NCBI GenBank assembly: GCA_029962745.1
Contig: CM057153.1
Location: 8,314,962 to 8,378,961 of the forward strand
DNA length: 64,000 bases
Direction: 5' to 3'
DNA from: Echinometra lucunter
Lineage: Eukaryota; Echinodermata; Echinoidea; Camarodonta; Echinometridae
How positions within the stretch are numbered: the first letter of the stretch is position 1; each line of letters opens with the position of its first letter. The notes under the pieces were generated by a model. It searched no databases. It was not told the origin of the DNA and saw only the letters and a list, made by a program, of their open reading frames with translations. The translations under genes were made by a program, and so were the position numbers. Shown one piece after another: positions 10,986 to 21,228 of this stretch.

Positions 10986-11124
10986 AGTCAAAGTGTTTTT
11001 CATCTTGGAAAATATAAGGATGTGATGCTTCATGAATGGATCAAGATGCATTATCCATATGCAGTATTTCAAGAAATTATTCTTGATTATGATTAGACAA
11101 AAGATAATGTTAACAGTTAACATG
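10986..11124. other. AT-rich spacer
   Basis: No gene or repeat is recognised. Confidence 0.5.
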
Positions 11125-11206
11125 CAGCATTAAGCAGAATTGAAGGATTCTTGAAGTTAAATGTTTCTTGATTTAAACTGTTATTGGGACAAATATAGTA
11201 AAATTA

Positions 11207-11470
11207 GGCATCTTATCTTTATGTCGTTTTGCGAAAGAACGCATCCAGAACGCAAAATGCTAAATGATTAAATTTCTTGAACAATGATTGATAATGTCAC
11301 GGGTAGCATGTAGACCTTGTAAATTGATATACATGTATGATCCTCTTGTGGCATGATCTTTGCTAAAATTCTATTCCAATATGTCAAAATAGACATTTCA
11401 ATTTTTTTGCATTTTTGTATTTTGCATTCCGGACGCATTCTTTCGCGCAACGACATAACGATAAAATGCC
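11207..11470. mobile_element. 264-bp MITE with TTA duplication (Harbinger-like)
   Basis: Long imperfect inverted ends of about 50 bp start GGCATCTTATCTTTATGTCG on the left and GGCATTTTATCGTTATGTCG on the complement of the right. TTA lies directly outside both ends (11204-11206 and 11471-11473). GG-starting ends plus a TTA duplication fit PIF/Harbinger-type elements. No transposase is present. Confidence 0.75.
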
Positions 11471-11634
11471 TTAATGTGTTTGCCATTCTGTAGATACATG
11501 CAAATACATTTCTGGAGGTACACCAAACCTTGTGGTATAATGTTACAACATCCATCCGCTCACATTGGAAAAAACAAGTCCCTCATGTTTTTTTCCCCTC
11601 TCCTTCTGCTAGAGGATTGAACAATTCCAGAAGA

Positions 11635-11714
11635 TTAAGTGGTTGACTACTGAAATTTCTCATTCCCATAGGCTTAATACAGGGGTTACCTGGTCCAAGC
11701 ATCCAATGGATTAA
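11635..11714 (+). mobile_element. 80-bp TTAA element, copy 2, inside a tandem unit
   Basis: Exactly 80 bp between TTAA (11635-11638) and TTAA (11711-11714). Neighbouring tandem units read GAAGATTAATGTTTG without the insert, so they act as empty sites. The insertion split the unit at its TTAA and duplicated it. Confidence 0.85.
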
Positions 11715-12372
11715 TGTTGCTTTGTTTGAGAAGTTACTGCGACAAAATTTGCCAAATCCAATGTACATGTATCATGTGTATACATGCACATACATATCTG
11801 GAGATACATTACATCCAGCATATGTGTTACCACATTTTGATGCATTACAAAAACAGGTTCTGTTGTTTTCTTCTTACTGCTCTTCTCCCCTTCTGCTAGG
11901 GGCTTGAATGATTCTTGAAGATTAATGTTTGTTTTTGAGATTTTACTGGGACAAAATATGCCAAATCCAGTATACATATATCCTGTATGTACACGCATGT
12001 ACATGTGTGGAGGTACATATGTTACAACATCTTCTTGTTTTACAAAAACAAGTCTTTATTTTCTTCTTTCTTGCTCTTCTCCCCTTCTTCTAGGGGCTTG
12101 AATGATTCTTGAAGATTAATGTTTGTTTTGAGATTTTACTGAGACAAAATTTGCCAAACCCAGTATACATGTAAATGCAGTACATGCCTGGAGGTACATT
12201 GCATATGTTACAATATCCTCTTGTTTTGCAAAAACACGTCTTTGTTTTCTTCTTTCTGCTTCTCTCTCCTTCTGCTAGGGTCTTCAATGATTCTTAAAGA
12301 TTGATGTTTCTTTGAGGTTTTACTTTGAAAAAATTTGCCACACTATAGAAGTTTGCTATCTTGTACATACAT

Positions 12373-12530
12373 CAGGGCTCCACACTAACTTTTTTTTGGT
12401 AGGAGGTCTGGATTGAAGTATCGGGCACTGTATCTGTTGAGTCTTTTAAAAAAATTGTTCAATTTTTGGGGTCAAGACCTAAATTTTTTTGGGGCCCATG
12501 TGCCCCAGACTTCTCTTTTTGTCAAGCCCT
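12373..12530. mobile_element. 158-bp element with CAGGGCT-like ends (possibly hAT-like)
   Basis: It starts CAGGGCTCCACA and ends TGTCAAGCCCT, short inverted ends interrupting the tandem array. Flanks ACATACAT and ACATATGC match at 6 of 8 positions, compatible with an aged 8-bp hAT-type duplication. T8 and A-rich interior, no coding. Confidence 0.5.
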
Positions 12531-12660
12531 ACATATGCACATACATGTCTGGGGGAATACTGTAGATTGCTGTCTATGTTACATCTTCTCTTATTACAAA
12601 AACAAGTCTTTTTGTTTCTTTTCTATTCTCTTCTCTCCTTCCACTAGGGGTTTGTGTTCC

Positions 12661-13733
12661 CCTCTCGTGTTACGTTCCTTTGCCTGCGCAGTTCGTTTAG
12701 GTCATTAGATTTCTTGAGAGGTAGAGAATTTGTATTCTCTGGCATTTATCTCTCACCCTCGATATCAGGGGAAGTCTGGCTTCCTGGAAATGAAAAAAGG
12801 CAGCAAAACAAGCAAATTGAATCAATTTACATTCTGAGATCATATTTGTGTTTAGCTTTACCTTAATGTTGCCAACAAAATATCACTTTTATAGAAATAT
12901 CATTTTAGGAAGCAAGTCTATCCTAATGTGTTTTTGCTGTTTGTTCATCTTGTTTCATTTTGTGATATCAGTCTTCACAATTTACTTTTTTTTTAAATTT
13001 CTAGAACAAAGTCAATTTATTCTTCATATAAACACATTAGAAACAAAATTGAAAAAGATAGGCAACTGCTTACAGCAATCAATAAAGTCTTGGCTAGTCC
13101 CTTGAAAGGTTTAGATCTGACTTCCCTGATTTTAGTTAATATCTGGAAAATGTTTGATATTAAGCTACCACTACACTGCAAATTAATCTTCTCTTCAAGT
13201 TGGAGTATCTAACACTTGAAAGGTGGAAATAGTTTAGATCATTGGTCACTAACCCATTTCCCTTGTTTATATAACATTTGTCCCATCTGTGCATAAGAAT
13301 TTCAAGTGAACTGCTTTTCTGGAGATTTGTTTTGTTTTCCTAATGATGATCAGGGTCACAGTTCTGTATTATCTTGACTCTTGCCATTGCTGTGTTGTAA
13401 AATTTAGGATTTTAGGATGGACAATATCTGAGGTAGATGTTAAATTGTTTCATTGTAAGTTATCCAGACAAAACATAGTTCAGCTATAATGTTTACTTGA
13501 ATGAAGTACCCCATAAAAAAGACAAATGCAAATGAAATTCATCATGAAATTTGCATATCTTCACAAATCCATACCTTCATCAATATTCAAGGTTACTCTC
13601 TTGAGATTGAGGAATTTTAAGGTGTTTTTACTCTTCGGTTGCTATTCTCTTAGTTTGTGTGCTTGGTATGATTGATCTCACCCCCTTTGCATCATACCAT
13701 GTTCAGACATGACACACTGTTGTACATGTAGCT
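12661..13733. other. no gene or clear repeat
   Basis: AT-rich sequence. Frames such as 12848-13105 are phenylalanine/leucine-rich chance frames in T-rich DNA. Confidence 0.55.
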
Positions 13734-14146
13734 TTATCCCATTCGTGACAGGAATTATTCAAAGCCTAATTTGATCAGCTTTTATTCTTCAAATTGGCAA
13801 CACCAACATTTTTATTTTATTGCTACATTTTTCTTATGAAATGTCATGTATCTGAAATGAATATAAATTGACAGAAATTATGAGAAGTCAAAAAGTTGCC
13901 AATTTGCAGGGGAAAACAATGATTTTAAACTCTCTATCACATTGCCAATTTAAGGATTTTAATGCTTATTTTCCTTTAAAAAATTTTCAGCATCAAACAA
14001 CGAATATTGACGCAACCAAAATGGGCACAGTTTGTGTAGAATTTTTTGCTCTTTCTGCTCATGTATTTGGTATGATTTTTAGGGCTTTGCATCAAAAGAT
14101 ATTAGGCCAAACCACAAAATGTGGACCTCTGTCACAAATGGGTTAT
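13734..14146 (+). mobile_element. 415-bp TTAA MITE, copy 2 (TTAT-flanked)
   Basis: Same ends and body as the copy at 8965. Both flanks read TTAT (13734-13737 and 14143-14146) instead of TTAA, so the matched variant may be a real TTAT duplication. It carries a 3-bp deletion in the shared frame compared with the 24005 copy. Confidence 0.88.
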
Positions 14147-14199
14147 TCATGAAAATCCTAGTATGCTGTTTAGCATGCATGGGAAACATATCTGCAGCA

Positions 14200-14440
14200 G
14201 GATAATGAGAGGGAGTGAAGCCAATAAATCTAATTGCTGTTGATGACATTAAAATTAGTATGCCTCACTACCCCTTCCAATTTGATGTTATCTGATGGTA
14301 ATTACGTCTCACTATGCACCCTGTCACTCTGTGATAATTCCTTTCTAGAAACAACGTAATTGCTTACGCTGCCTTTCTCATAATTCATGGAGGCGTCCAT
14401 CACTAATTGCATTAAATTCTTGTCAGATATTTAATCAGAA
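14200..14440. promoter_or_regulatory. candidate homeodomain-site cluster
   Basis: TAATTGC occurs three times (14231, 14357, 14404), with GGTAATTACG near 14297, ATTAAAATTAG near 14250 and GATA-like TTATCTGAT near 14289. The segment is high-complexity and not a recognised repeat. The clustering suggests an enhancer, but in AT-rich DNA such motifs also arise by chance. Confidence 0.25.
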
Positions 14441-14898
14441 TTTGGGGTGAGGTCAGAGATAGTAAAGGAAGATAGGTGTGCAAATGGTGTTCAGTTTCTC
14501 TCGTGGGAAAATAGAGGATTGAATGTAATACTTGTGGCTGTAATCTGTTGTGCTGTTTCTGCAATGCAGCTGTTGCTAAGAGATAAGAAAAGATAAAACA
14601 AAAACAATCAAATGAAGGAACGAAGAAATGGAAAATTAAACAGCATTTACAACTACTGTCTATTATGTCAAACCTGATGATGCTTACTGCTGCCATAAGT
14701 ACCTTTGATGATACACAACCATTGCTGCTGTTCTCAAAATGACCTGTTTTATATCCATCCATTTTGTGTAGTCTGCTTTTTGTAGGGAATTTTAAGTTTC
14801 CATTTCAGTTTGCTACCTTATGAAATGATTCCTTTTAACACTTTATTTATCATTGGCAGATGAAACAGACGGATCTGCATGGTAATGAATTATTATTA
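14441..14898. other. no gene or clear repeat
   Basis: Minus-strand frame 14412-14762 (116 codons) has no recognisable domain. Confidence 0.5.
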
Positions 14899-15388
14899 AA
14901 GGCATTGGCTAACTTTGTGAGCAGCCGATTTAAAAAATTCTCAAACTAAGATGAAACATGTGTATGAGTACTTGTATTTGTACTCAAAAACCCTGAAACC
15001 AACCATAATTTGGAATGAAAAAGTGTAAGTTAGACGCAAACGGTGATTTTATTATCCTTCGTCTCACGAGACAATCACTAAGAGGACCACTTTGCTTGAA
15101 TTTGAAAATGCCGTTATGTGCCTCCCGCAGCGTGATACGCCAATACACACAGTACGGTAAGGTGAGTCATACGCGCATGCGCACTCCTTATGTCTATTCT
15201 GTGCAACTGACGCTCGTATATTTTTCAAACATTGGCTCACATTTTTAATATTTAAAAATACTTCCTGTGGATATTATACTTTGAAGCTTTCAGACTGGTA
15301 TTTTTACACTATAACCCTTATGTTTATCCCATTTTCAAGTAACAAAACAAGATTTTTTAAAAATCATAACAATGTTAGCCAATGCCTT
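14899..15388. mobile_element. 490-bp TA-flanked MITE, TIR AAGGCATTGGCTAAC
   Basis: Inverted ends AAGGCATTGGCTAAC (left) and GTTAGCCAATGCCTT (right), with TA outside both (14897-14898 and 15389-15390). The TA duplication fits Tc1/mariner-type mobilisation. The interior has a CpG-rich part (about 15110-15190, ACGCGCATGCGCAC). The frame at 15015-15248 does not resemble a transposase. Confidence 0.82.
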
Positions 15389-15472
15389 TAACCCATTAAT
15401 TACGATTTGATTTTGGTATAACATGCATTTTCCATAGACCCCATCCCAAGTTATCTTGGGCAGAGTGTTTAA
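15388..15472 (-). mobile_element. short TTAA element, 90-bp family, copy 2
   Basis: TTAA at 15388-15391 and 15469-15472. The minus strand contains GGTCTATGGAAAATGC and ends ATTAATGGGTTAA, aligning with 6861-6953. Its left TTAA overlaps the last base and TA duplication of the preceding MITE, so the two elements abut. Confidence 0.6.
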
Positions 15473-16490
15473 TGGATTTAACAAAGCCTTCCTCTCAGTC
15501 TCCTCATATTAACACTATGTAGCAATTGCAAAATGCTTAAGATTCAGACAGTTTCAAGAGTCTCTGTAGGCCTTCAATGTACAAAAGGGGAAAACAAGAT
15601 CCTTTTCCCCCAGCTCTGAATTTCAATTAGGAACCTTGGGATGCACTCCCGCGCTGCATCTTCGCCAGGAATGCTTCCAAATGTTTGATCAAGTGTAAGA
15701 GTCAGTGCGGGGAGCAGACAGGCAAATAGTAAGCGACACGTTTGTCCCAGTTTCGCTTTCCAGCTCCATCCAACGGTCAACAAATATTACCCCCATATTG
15801 GAGATGATGAGGGTGTATTTAGACTGAAGAGAACATGGTCCCAGCAGATGCTGTGTACCGTTGCTCTTCTGACAGTTAAAGCAGGGAGTCAATGTTGCAA
15901 GTTGCATTTTGCCAAAACAAGAATTCTTAATATAGAATTGATAGGGATTTGAAGGAGATTTCTTCATTAAAGGTTGAAAATAGCAATTTTGTTGTAAATG
16001 AACAGGAGTAGCATAGTGTGAAGAAAATATTGTAAAAACTAATAAGGAAGGCTAAATTTCAAATTTCAAATCTATAAAGATGCTTGCATATCTTCAATCA
16101 CTACTGTCAATTATATTTTATGTTGATGACAATAACTTGTAGGTATCATCATTTTTGGTTGAATAAAGAAGTTCACTAGTGGTTAGAATAATATGAAGAT
16201 TATACCAGTATTTCTAAAACATGGTATTTGTCAGTCTGAGCACTGCCTTTATTGCCATGCTCAATTTGGACTATCTGAGATGTATGTCTCTATTGCCTCC
16301 TCTGATACCAGGCATGTTCTAATTGAGCATGCAAGAAAAATTCCTTGCACCATTTGACCTTTTTCTTCAGTGATGGGGGAAATGTTTTGAATGATAATGA
16401 TGTCTGGTGATGTCAGCCATGAGTTAAGGAGGGGGTGGGGCATGTTCCGGTGATGATGGAGGTGGTGTTAGCAATGCTTTCTTTAAGGTA
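15473..16490. other. no gene recognised; part high-complexity
   Basis: 15570-15960 is less AT-rich and repeat-free. It contains short minus-strand frames without known domains and may be a conserved non-coding segment. 15960-16490 is ordinary AT-rich DNA. Confidence 0.35.
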
Positions 16491-16499
16491 GTAATGCTG

Positions 16500-16735
16500 T
16501 ACCCATGATGATGATGATGATGATGATGATGAAGATGAAGATTATGTGGATAATGATGAAGATGATGTTGATAATGATGATGATGTTGATAATGATGATG
16601 GTGGCGATGATTATGATGGGGTTGTTGAAGATGATGGTGATTATCTGGTGATGATGATGCTGATGATGGTTATGAAGAGGAGGAGGAGGATGCTGTTGGT
16701 GGGGATGATGAGATAGATGATGATGATGATGGGGA
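16500..16735. repeat. compound (GAT)n repeat
   Basis: GATGATGAT runs with GAA, GGT and TTG variants over about 235 bp. A second smaller cluster lies at about 16845-16905. Confidence 0.95.
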
Positions 16736-17460
16736 TGGATGTCAGTTCTTATTTGGGAAGACTGGTAGAAATTTTTCTTTTGCCATTGGTAAACAGAAAT
16801 GCCATCAACCTCTTATACAATGTTAGCTTGAAAATTAGGATGAAGGTATAAATTATGATGATGGTGATGACGATGATAATGGTATTAGTAGTGATGATGA
16901 TGATACTTTCCATTAAAAAATTTGCAATTGGTAAATAGAAATGCCATCAACCTCTTTGTTATTGGTTGTTGAGAATCCTTGGCTCAACATTTCTCTTGAC
17001 AGAAAGCTTGCTAAAAAATAAAAATTCATGAAGTGTTTTACATGAGCCTTGCAATTCAGTCTTTTCAGATAAAGGCTGTTTTCGATGAGATATATTCTGT
17101 TGATAATGAGAATCTAGTACAATTTGCATACTATCCCCTTGGGATTTAGACCATAGAATTCTTGCAAAGCATAACATTGATACTGAACTAGAGAACTTTT
17201 TAATTGGAACCCATAGGATGGTATTCTATTAATTCATTGAAATCTAACACTCAGTTTAATGTTTAACAAAAGGAAAACTTAAATCTCATTCTAACTTCCT
17301 TTGTTAGAGTTCAAGTTTTGGCCCCAGAGGGGGGGGGGGGGGTAAATTTTAACAGAATACAATCATAGGGATTAGCATGTTAGAATGCTTCTCTTGACTT
17401 TAATATTGATACCCTGGAAAATGTGCAACCCTGGTAATGTCAAGCCTATAAATCATTCAT
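16736..17460. other. no gene; poly-G run
   Basis: AT-rich. An uninterrupted G run of about 12 lies at about 17331-17342. AAATGCCATCAACCTCTT appears twice (about 16797 and 16939), indicating a diverged local duplication with GAT repeats between. Confidence 0.5.
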
Positions 17461-17499
17461 ATTTTACAAAATCTCTTTTCTCCCTTTCCTCTCTTTTTC

Positions 17500-17668
17500 T
17501 CCTTGGTTACCATCCACCGTTGTAATGGATTCTACGCCATCTCCTTTGCCCACGTACCGGATTACGACAAATTGATCTGACTCCGTCGCCACCTGCATAA
17601 ATCATGACTGTCATGTCAACGACAACAACCGTGGATCTCTCTACGCCCTTGTTTCTCTGAAATCGATA
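17500..17668 (+). other. high-complexity segment ending in a consensus splice donor
   Basis: The segment is GC-richer than its surroundings and ends ATCGATAG followed by GTAAGT near 17668, a full 5' splice-site consensus. No frame stays open through it up to the donor with convincing protein content, so at best it is an untranslated exon. The consensus alone is expected by chance about once in several kb. Confidence 0.15.
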
Positions 17669-18396
17669 GGTAAGTGAATATTGCTTCACTTCTCGTTTCT
17701 CTTCTTTTCTTTGGGAGGAGCATGGTGGAGAATATTGAAATTGCACACCAGATCCATTCTTCTCTGAATATTAGATGGAGTTAGGGTGCACAGACAAAAA
17801 AAAAAAGATGGTTGTGAATAAGTTATGAAGTTTCTTGGAAAATAGGATGTCTACTCCCTGTGCTTTGAAAGATATTAGACCTGCCATCTTGCTTCTTTTA
17901 TTTTTCTCTTTCATTTATCTCTTACACAAGATTGGAAACATAATTCCTCATGTTTTCTTGCTGTTGTAGAAGAAGAAAACTGGAATAAGGAAACAAAACT
18001 AGGAGAAAGGATGTACTATGCATAATTTCTGCCAAGGAAATTTGAATGAGAAAACAAGGTTGGAAGAAAGCAACATAATTTGATGGTAGATAGTTTCAAA
18101 ATTAATCTGTATTGTCCCTGTTTGATTAACAATCCTATGCCTAAGGCAATATGAACATTTCTTATCACATATGTGTAAAGAGATGTATCATGGAGACATC
18201 TCTATGGGTCCTATTTTATGCTTACTTTGCACTGTTTTATCATCAAAACAGTCTTATCAGATTCACACCTTGTAGTTCATCAAATTGAATTCATTAGCTT
18301 CCATATTTAGACTTCACTGATGTTTACCATTTGACTTTGTTTATCAGTGCATTTCTATCAATCCATTCTAGTATTTTGAATGAATATTCATATTAT
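17669..18396. other. no gene or clear repeat
   Basis: AT-rich sequence with an A11 run near 17798. Nothing recognised. Confidence 0.55.
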
Positions 18397-19057
18397 CGTC
18401 GCTGAATTCACGAAGTGGCACAAACCCCCAAAATTGCCTCCAAAGTCAAATTTGAGTTATTTTCAGTTTTATCATTCTCTGGCCATGGTCTTTCATTTCA
18501 CAAATTTTTAGAACCCAATTCTCTCTAATTTAAGAGATAATTAAAGTGCAAAAACGACACGAGCCTGAAAATCTACATTTAAAAATATCCACGAACCGGC
18601 ACAAGGATGCGCGCCATTACGCGCCATTGAGTTCTATACAGAAAAACTCAACGGCGCACTTGCGCTTGTGCCGGCTCGTGAGTTTAGTGACACAACACAG
18701 CGCGACACGAGCGCTTGTGGCGGTTTGTGAAATGTTTTGGGTGCGCAAAATTGGACTTGCTTTCTCCACGAAGTGCCACTTTGTGGATTCTTCTTAAGCT
18801 GAAGCAACATTTCTGCATAATGACACCTGTGTTTGAAGCTTTACTGTGTTAAGATTTGGACTTAGTTTGAGCACGATTCTACATGGAAGGCAAGAGTTGA
18901 TACTTGGCTTTCTATCTGTGCTTGAATCATACAGCTTAACTTCATAACAAATGGCAATGAGCAGTTGAAAAACAGATAAAATCTATAATTGCGTTTTACT
19001 CGAAAAGTGATTTCGCGCAGCTGCGGTCGCACGTGCCACTTCGTGGATTCAGCGACG
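18397..19057. mobile_element. 661-bp CGTCG-ended element with TTAT duplication
   Basis: Inverted ends CGTCGCTGAATTCACGAAG (left) and the near-complement at 19033-19057, about 25 bp. TTAT lies just outside each end (18393-18396 and 19058-19061). An inner inverted repeat (CACGAACCGGCACAAG near 18590 and CTTGTGCCGGCTCGTG near 18665) can form a large hairpin. A copy of the end motif also occurs near 18767-18788. No transposase frame. Confidence 0.82.
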
Positions 19058-20959
19058 TTATATCTAATCAATATATCTTTATGCTCCTCTCACCATATTT
19101 TCCTTATCAAGTTTTTCACAGATGGCACAACTAGGTTCAACAAATAGAAGCCATCATAATGAAATTGATTTTATCATGAGATATGATAAATATCTCTTCA
19201 TGGCCTTTTGGCTAAGATCATGTGTAGTATCTGTAATATATTTTTTTTATCTGGATGACGTTTATTTGGCTCTCTGAATCAACTGACTTTTGGGGATATG
19301 CTTATTTGTTTATGCCCTGCTTTAAGGTGTCCCTCTGCAGTGGTTCTGAGAGGAAGATATACCATGAAAGATAACAATGGAATATTTTTGTTTAAGTAAA
19401 TCTATGGTCATCTTGGCATTTCAGGGAGATTCCTAAGCTCTTCTCCATTTTTCTAGAGTATTCTCTTCCTCCTTAAAGTGATTACACAATGGTAATTTTT
19501 TTTGGATATATGATCGAGAATAGGATTCTAAGAAAAATTACATTAAAGATATGATGATTTTCAATCGAAATCAATGCATTTTGGCTAATTTTCTCATAAA
19601 AAGTCAAGAGCTGACCAAAAAAATTTGAGTATGAGGTATGACATAAAAGTGGGTACCCAGCTTCGCGCATTGTAGTTGTGCTGCGCGCTAGACTGTACAA
19701 TATGTATTATACCTTGCGCGCATTTTGCTAGAAGTGCGCGACAAGGTACCCACTTTGACGTCATTTTGACGTAAAAGTGGGTACCCAGTTGAAACTTGGT
19801 CACAGCTGAGGGGTCAAAAATATCCTGAAATCTTACCACATTTGGGGGTTTCCTTGGCAACACGACTTTTTAAAAAACTTTAGGCAGATGATTTTCTGCT
19901 AATAAAATCATTCTCTTTTAAATGAGCTAACATTGTTCCAGCATTGGGTACCCCCTTTAGAATTACAACAGAGGTTTTGTTTTCTCAACCTAATTTGTGA
20001 CTCATATCTCTGTTTATACAAGAGAAAGCCAATGTAAACAAAAATTTGTACCAATCAGGTTCAAATTGAAGGAATTGAAGAAGTGTAAACATGCTTTTCG
20101 GCTCTGGAAATGTGAGACAGTGATACTGATGAAATGTGTTTGTTAATTACCCGTGGTGTGTGATATTACACCATTGAGCTGTGTTAGTCACCGAATTGTG
20201 TCCGTGCTTCCTACCGCTTGGGATTTATGTGTATCATTAATTAGGTCACCTGTACTGGAATGTCTTTAAAAAAAAAAGCTTGGCATTTTCCACTTTGGGC
20301 TCTTGATACCTTTTAAAAGTGTTTATGAATTCAAAATATTGCTTGTTTGATTTTCTCTTTTGTTTTTAATTTCCTCTTTATCTCTTAAAGTGAAATATCC
20401 CTCACAAGTCTTCAGTATTTAGGCACTAATTTAAATGAAGAAAATGAATACCTGAATACATTACACTTTTTCTGTTTGGTCTGTTAGATAGTGACAGCAG
20501 ATTTGCATGTATTATACCTATGTTTAGTAAAAAAAAAAAAAAGGTGATATTTATCCAATTTAAATGAGGATTGAAAGAGACTAGTGGCTAGTCAAATACA
20601 ATATATTTAATGATAAACAATGAATTAAAATCTTCCTTAATGTTCTTTTCTTGCCATTTTGAAATATATTTTATTGATAAATGACCTGTAAAAGAAGATC
20701 TTTAAAAAGTACATTTCTGTCTGTGTGAAGATTAGCAATAAGTGTCTTGAATCAAAGTGTAATCACCAGCATATTTAATTATCTGACCTTGTTTATAATA
20801 CTCTTCAGGTCCTTGTAGTATTTTCCTTGTGATAACTGAGTAGAATATGAGGTTATGATCGGTCTTTTAAAGCTTCTTACTATTGGTGAATTTGCTGCTG
20901 CTTTCAAAATTGATGGCTTTATATGTTAGTCAGCTGTTCTTTGCTAAAGTAATCACTGT
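19058..20959. other. mostly unique AT-rich DNA with one inverted motif set
   Basis: AAGTGGGTACCCAG at about 19648 and 19776 and the inverse GGTACCCACTTT at about 19745 form a small mixed direct/inverted repeat, with GCGC-rich words between. The rest is AT-rich with A12 (about 20530) and no gene. Confidence 0.5.
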
Positions 20960-21228
20960 CACTATGAACATGATGGACAAAGAAAGCGGACAAAATAAAC
21001 AACCCCTCATTCTACCCTTCACAATGGTGCTGGTAGTCAAAAGAACATCCCTTCACTGCTATTGTCTAAAATATGTGGAACAGGTGTCACATGCATATTC
21101 ACCTGGAACTACATGATTAAACATAATAGCTGTGAAGGGAGGTTCTTTTGACTACCAGAACCATTGTGAAGGGTAGAATGAGAGGTTGTTTATTTTGTCC
21201 GCTTTCTTTGTCCGCCATGTTCATAGTG
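20960..21228. mobile_element. long near-perfect hairpin (foldback element)
   Basis: 20960-21056 pairs with 21132-21228 with about five mismatches in 97 bp, and weaker pairing extends to about 21066/21122, leaving a loop of about 55 bp. The outer ends read CACTATGAACATG on both strands. I see no short target duplication. A transcript would fold into long double-stranded RNA. The open frame 20883-21116 simply runs through one arm. Confidence 0.88.

Larger units (their letters stand above)
11125..12660. repeat. degenerate 185-210 bp tandem array interrupted by three elements
   Basis: The landmark GACAAAA(T) recurs at 11188, 11741, 11950 and 12143, with a decayed version near 12328. CTAGGGGCTTGAATGATTC recurs at about 11895 and 12090 and, diverged, near 12277. 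TACATG-rich and TCTTCTTTCTGCTCTTCTCC parts lie between. After subtracting inserted elements (11207-11470, 11635-11714, 12373-12530) the spacing is about 185-210 bp. The repeated minus-strand frames are by-products of the array. Confidence 0.85.
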
